Notes under the pieces: model-generated
What the model saw: only the letters and a program-made list of their open reading frames with translations
What the model was told of the DNA's origin: nothing
The model's database searches: none
Translations under genes and position numbers: made by a program
NCBI RefSeq assembly: GCF_019977755.1
Contig: NZ_AP025144.1
Span: forward strand, 434,001-498,000
Reading direction: 5' to 3'
DNA from: Vibrio penaeicida
Lineage (GTDB): Bacteria > Pseudomonadota > Gammaproteobacteria > Enterobacterales > Vibrionaceae
Length of the DNA: 64,000 nucleotides
Shown here: piece by piece, positions 60,904 to 64,000 of the stretch
How positions within the stretch are numbered: the stretch's first letter is position 1
Layout of the letters: each line of letters opens with the position of its first letter

Positions 60904-61164
60904 ATGGAAGACATACTAAAAGCATTAGAATTGGCGATAAAAGCCCTTAAAAAACGCCCTCAGAAACCTAAGTTAACCCCCGAGCAATTTAAACAATTGG
61001 CAAAAGTAAAAAAGGAAATAGAGAGTATTTTGTTGGGGAAGCAATCGATCGCCGAGCTCTCCAATGAGACGAATGAAATGTTGATGAAACTCACGAAAAC
61101 CTTTATTGAACAAGCGCCAGAGAAAGCGACTAAGAGCGTGTCTTCGGTTGAGAAGAAACCGTAG
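60904..61164 (+). CDS. Small helical protein on the opposite strand
   Basis: An 86-residue basic-helical protein (MEDILKALELAIKALKKRP...FKQLAKVKKEIESILLGKQ). RBS AGGAGGT with 5-base spacing before ATG 60904. It is the only plus-strand gene of this cluster and overlaps the 3' end of the 61130 gene by 35 bases, convergently. Family unknown. Confidence 0.6.
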   Translation: MEDILKALELAIKALKKRPQKPKLTPEQFKQLAKVKKEIESILLGKQSIAELSNETNEMLMKLTKTFIEQAPEKATKSVSSVEKKP

Positions 61165-62074
61165 TATCGGTGTTGCGGCGAATCCCATCAATTAACCGAT
61201 CTAGAAGGGTAAACATGACTTCAATGCTGTAACCCGCCAAAAAAGCCAACGCCATAGGGGAAAGCGTCATATCGCCCATTTCGGGTTTCAACAGCCAACC
61301 GGTTATCATCCCAGCCAAACAACCCAGAGTTAGCCTGAGCCGATACCCCACTTCGCGGCTGGCGGTATAGGTGAGGTTTCGAACTTGCTGGAGCAAACTC
61401 CGCAATACAAATATAAAAGCCCCAAGCAATCCGTACATTAAGGGTAAAACGTAATTCTGTAGCATTTGGAGAACCGACTGTGCCGAAATGAGGTTGGCTT
61501 GGTATTCGAACTCCGATTCAGTGTTGGTCTGGGTATTGAATTGAAATTCTTGCCCGAACATCCATATGCCGTTCCATTTCTTTAAAAGCTGATAATTGGC
61601 TTCTAAATCTTGGCTAAGAGGAAATTCGGCTTGCGGCAGCGATTTGACCAATGTTTGAGTCAGGGAGTGACCAAATAGGTAGAACATTTGAAAGGCGAGC
61701 AAACATATCAGTGTGAGCACAGTGTAGCGTCGATACCATGTGATTACGCGTGCCGCCCCGTTAAACGAGGCTTTGCCGTCGGTCACATTTGGCACCACGG
61801 CTTTGATGCTTTCAACGGTGACGGGGTACACTTGCTTGGCGAGTCGATCAAAACAGTGCAGCAATTGAATTTCGTCTTCCGTGCTCCAGTATTTCGTGCC
61901 CATTTTCTCATTTGCCCTAGCAATGCCCATAGCGATGTCGGCATCGATAGAAAGGTCCCCGTGCCGCGCCACATAGTGCAGTAGAAGACACCCGTCATTG
62001 GCGAGGCGTTGTAAATCCTTGCCTGATTGGGGGCGGGAGTCGTTCGCTAATGTCTTCACTGGTTTATTCGACAC
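61130..62074 (-). CDS. Four-helix membrane protein of unknown function
   Basis: A 314-residue protein. The first 100 residues are soluble (LANDGCLLLHYVARHGDLSIDADIAMGIARANEKMG). Hydrophobic segments: about 117-135 (YTVLTLICLLAFQMFYLF), 210-228 (VLQMLQNYVLPLMYGLLGAFIFVL), 255-270 (LRLTLGCLAGMITGWLL) and 280-298 (LSPMALAFLAGYSIEVMFTLL). Start is GTG at 62074. No family recognised. Confidence 0.65.
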   Translation of the reverse strand: MSNKPVKTLANDSRPQSGKDLQRLANDGCLLLHYVARHGDLSIDADIAMGIARANEKMGTKYWSTEDEIQLLHCFDRLAKQVYPVTVESIKAVVPNVTDGKASFNGAARVITWYRRYTVLTLICLLAFQMFYLFGHSLTQTLVKSLPQAEFPLSQDLEANYQLLKKWNGIWMFGQEFQFNTQTNTESEFEYQANLISAQSVLQMLQNYVLPLMYGLLGAFIFVLRSLLQQVRNLTYTASREVGYRLRLTLGCLAGMITGWLLKPEMGDMTLSPMALAFLAGYSIEVMFTLLDRLIDGIRRNTDTTVSSQPKTRS

Positions 62075-62115
62075 GGGGAAAACCTAATAGTTAGTGGTAT
62101 ACCTAATGGCTGGAG

Positions 62116-62889
62116 TTAATACTGATAACTTGCTACTTCATGGTCGAGGTAATCAAACAGTTTGCACCCACCCCTTTCGTTGTTCCAAATAGCACGAGGG
62201 CTATCAAAGCTGAACTCGTTGTCACCAAGGTTACTCTTATTTGTGAAGATCTTTAGCGTGGACTGAGCATTCAACCGCGTGCCTTCAGGGAAAGTAAAGA
62301 CACTTTGGTTGCGAATGGATTCAAGCCGCCAAAGGCTAATGTCTACGGTGTTGTCTGAAATATTGGATATTTCGACATACTCGTCACCTTCAGTGTGTTT
62401 TTCTTCGCCGTCGAAGTGCACATTACTGATCAGTACATCGGCATAGGCATCGCCACCATAAACCAATCTAGCGACGACTTGCCCGTTTGGGTCCAGCAGC
62501 GTTGCGGTATCCCCGTGGTTGTTCCAAATCGGCATTTTAGATTGGAAACTGAATTCACCTTCACCAGCCGTGGCGACGTTTAGTTGTCCATACGGTGCCA
62601 AAACCGCGCCTTCAGAAAACGTGAATTCTTGATCGGGGGAGCCTGCTTGAATTGTCCAATTGCTCAAATCAATGGCGAGCCCACCACGGTTATTCAGCGT
62701 AATGGATTCATCCAAATGGTCTGTTTGCCCTCTAAAGTTCAGCTCGCCAATCTCAATTTGGCAAAGCCACTGCAGCTGGTTTAGTTTCTCCCAGTAATTG
62801 TCGAGATCGTTTTTGGATGCTGGCACGGTAAGTATTTCGTCTGTTATGTTTTTTAATGTGCTTTGGATAGTTTTCAGTGTAAGAGCCAC
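62116..62889 (-). CDS. Lamin-tail-domain protein (two LTD units)
   Basis: A 257-residue protein with two lamin-tail-type beta-sandwich domains: SITLNNRGGLAIDLSNWTIQAG...FTFSEGAVLAPYGQLNV...FSFQSKMPIWNNHGDTATLLDPNGQVVA and DEYVEISNISDNTVDISLWRLES...FTFPEGTRLNAQSTLKIF...FSFDSPRAIWNNERGGCKLFD. Bacterial LTD proteins often accompany membrane-linked or secreted hydrolases. No signal peptide. A GTG at 62889 after AAGGAG is preferred; a TTG at 62910 would add seven residues. Confidence 0.88.
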   Translation of the reverse strand: MALTLKTIQSTLKNITDEILTVPASKNDLDNYWEKLNQLQWLCQIEIGELNFRGQTDHLDESITLNNRGGLAIDLSNWTIQAGSPDQEFTFSEGAVLAPYGQLNVATAGEGEFSFQSKMPIWNNHGDTATLLDPNGQVVARLVYGGDAYADVLISNVHFDGEEKHTEGDEYVEISNISDNTVDISLWRLESIRNQSVFTFPEGTRLNAQSTLKIFTNKSNLGDNEFSFDSPRAIWNNERGGCKLFDYLDHEVASYQY

Positions 62890-62948
62890 GTTGTTCTCCT
62901 TGATGTGCAAAATGCAGCTGTTGAAGTGTTTTAAAGTCGGTTTCGCCG

Positions 62949-63839
62949 TTACCCAGCGTATTTCTGGTAAGCAGAAAGCAGTTTTTCATCGTATCGATTT
63001 TCAGCGTAAGCTGGGCCGTTGTAGTAGCGAGCAAACGTCGCCCAATCCAACTCTTGAATCGCGTTGTGCATTTTCGGATTCGATTTGATGAAACTGACAA
63101 ACGCAAACAAGTGGAAGCGTTCAGCGAAGAACATGTCACGAACAAAGGTTTCAACATCGTCATAGCCCGCTGCAGCGTGGTTGAACCCCATGATTTGATA
63201 GCGACCATAAGACGCCGATTTTAAGGCGGCTCTTCGGTCTAGCGTCATTGCTTCTTGCAAACGCTCGTATTCTTTTTCTCTGCCAACATAGAGCGAGCGA
63301 TCCCATTTACGCGAGGAGATCTCTGGGTGAGACTCATCAAACTTTCGGTCGCTGTATTTGGAGAAAATATGCGCTTCAAACAGAATACAAGGTGGACCAC
63401 TGGCAAAGAAACCGCTGCCTGCCGATTCCACTTCCGACACTGCTTTTACAGCAGCAACGTCACAACCCAATGACTCGGCAGCTTTTTCAAAGTCCTCATC
63501 CGACAAACCCTCTTCAGGTTCGATGTGAGGCAAAAACAGGCTTGGCGCAAAACCCAGTTCATCGGAAGCGGCTTCTGCCAATGCTTTGTGGCTTTTGCCG
63601 TTGCAGTCGATACGACCATCAGGATTTTTGAACCCCAATAATGTTGCCTGCATCTTGCAGATCGCTTGGCACGTTTTTGAGTGCTCAAAATCACCCTCAA
63701 TAACGCCATCTTCTTTTAATGGTTCTTCTAGCCCAATGTTTTGGGCTGCTTCATTTAACGCTTTTTGAATAGCAAGTACGTCTTCTTCTCGATTTTCAGC
63801 ATGGCTTCCGACAGAGGAAGTGAGTGGTATGTCTTTCAT
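62949..63839 (-). CDS. N-acetylmuramidase (DUF3380 type) with N-terminal PGB-like domain
   Basis: A 296-residue peptidoglycan hydrolase from ATG 63839 (RBS AGGAG). N-terminal about 20-100 resembles a peptidoglycan-binding domain (AIQKALNEAAQNIGLEEPLKEDGVIEGDFEHSKTCQ). The C-terminal muramidase domain: VAAVKAVSEVESAGSGFFASGPPCILFEAHIFSKY (catalytic Glu in VSEVESAG), SASYGRYQIMGFNHAAAGYDDV, WATFARYYNGPAYAENRYDEKLLSAY. The family occurs in phage lysis and contractile-device operons. No signal sequence, so release needs a holin-like partner or lysis. First gene of the cluster. Confidence 0.9.
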   Translation of the reverse strand: MKDIPLTSSVGSHAENREEDVLAIQKALNEAAQNIGLEEPLKEDGVIEGDFEHSKTCQAICKMQATLLGFKNPDGRIDCNGKSHKALAEAASDELGFAPSLFLPHIEPEEGLSDEDFEKAAESLGCDVAAVKAVSEVESAGSGFFASGPPCILFEAHIFSKYSDRKFDESHPEISSRKWDRSLYVGREKEYERLQEAMTLDRRAALKSASYGRYQIMGFNHAAAGYDDVETFVRDMFFAERFHLFAFVSFIKSNPKMHNAIQELDWATFARYYNGPAYAENRYDEKLLSAYQKYAG

Positions 63840-64000
63840 AGTTGGCTCCTGATTACGTAATGTTGTCTTCATTACGGTATCTGAGAGCCAGTAGGTAAAA
63901 CTTGGTGGAATTGAGGGGAAAAGCTGGGGGAGTCATGCTTCCAAACCACAAGCTTAGGTATGCTGGAATTTTGTTTACGCACAAGGCAAAGTTTTCACAA
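63840..64000. other. Upstream region of the muramidase cluster
   Basis: About 160 bases to the window edge with the probable promoter of the cluster. No further feature recognised. Confidence 0.4.

Noticed and set aside
44105..63839. Complete prophage
   Set aside because: No integrase, terminase, portal, capsid or tail genes are present; only holin-like and muramidase genes were found.
1..64000. Integron cassette array or attC sites
   Set aside because: No repeated attC-like palindromes or integrase were seen, though Vibrio chromosomes often carry them.

Overview
The window looks like one chromosome segment of a marine Vibrio, most likely of the Harveyi clade (V. parahaemolyticus, V. alginolyticus, V. 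campbellii type). The evidence is moderate-to-low GC, Vibrio-type gene order (cpdB / cobA-cysDN-SLC13-cysC; arcA-argF-pyrBI with rraB), a zinc-uptake operon with a ZrgA-like His-rich protein, and Vibrio-type short repeats. No tRNA, rRNA, CRISPR array or complete prophage was seen.

Region 1 (1-29.4 kb) is core-like. It holds the 3' part-missing cpdB gene, the sulfate-activation operon (cobA, cysD, cysN, permease, cysC), a Zur-box zinc operon (DUF2607, ZrgA-like, ABC ATPase, ABC permease, DUF3299), pyrBI with a pyrL-type leader and attenuator, argF with tandem ARG boxes, arcA, rraB, several acetyltransferases, a YjgN/M48 protease pair, a D-amino-acid catabolic set (D-aminoacylase, RidA-like, type III PLP deaminase) and the ytfJ/ytfK/msrA block.

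Region 2 (29.9-34.4 kb) is an R-body (Reb) locus. A hybrid AAA/AraC regulator is followed by eight very small genes, including three clear RebB-type proteins, several shorter Reb-like proteins and a coiled-coil partner. One Reb-like gene carries an in-frame amber codon where its paralogue has Gln.

Region 3 (34.5-49 kb) is accessory DNA: an RTX-like repeat protein, cysteine dioxygenase, a periplasmic binding protein, a Fur-box orphan, a PAS/cupin/GMC oxidoreductase operon, a TetR-controlled secreted beta-propeller enzyme, a beta-barrel protein, a 3TM holin-like protein, a membrane coiled-coil protein, a decayed REP-type transposase, and a DUF2589 operon.

Region 4 (49.4-57.2 kb) contains a truncated MFS duplicate, an intact REP-type transposase, a GNAT enzyme, and a translationally coupled four-gene operon: PLP-dependent amino-acid decarboxylase, ELIC-type pentameric ligand-gated ion channel, Cache-domain membrane protein and MFS transporter. 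The gene set suggests synthesis, sensing and transport of an amine, a bacterial analogue of a transmitter system. This is the most interesting locus in the window.

Region 5 (57.3-64 kb) is a mostly minus-strand cluster of unrecognised proteins together with a lipoprotein, a lamin-tail-domain protein and an N-acetylmuramidase. It may be an envelope or lysis-associated system related to the DUF2589 and holin-like genes nearby.
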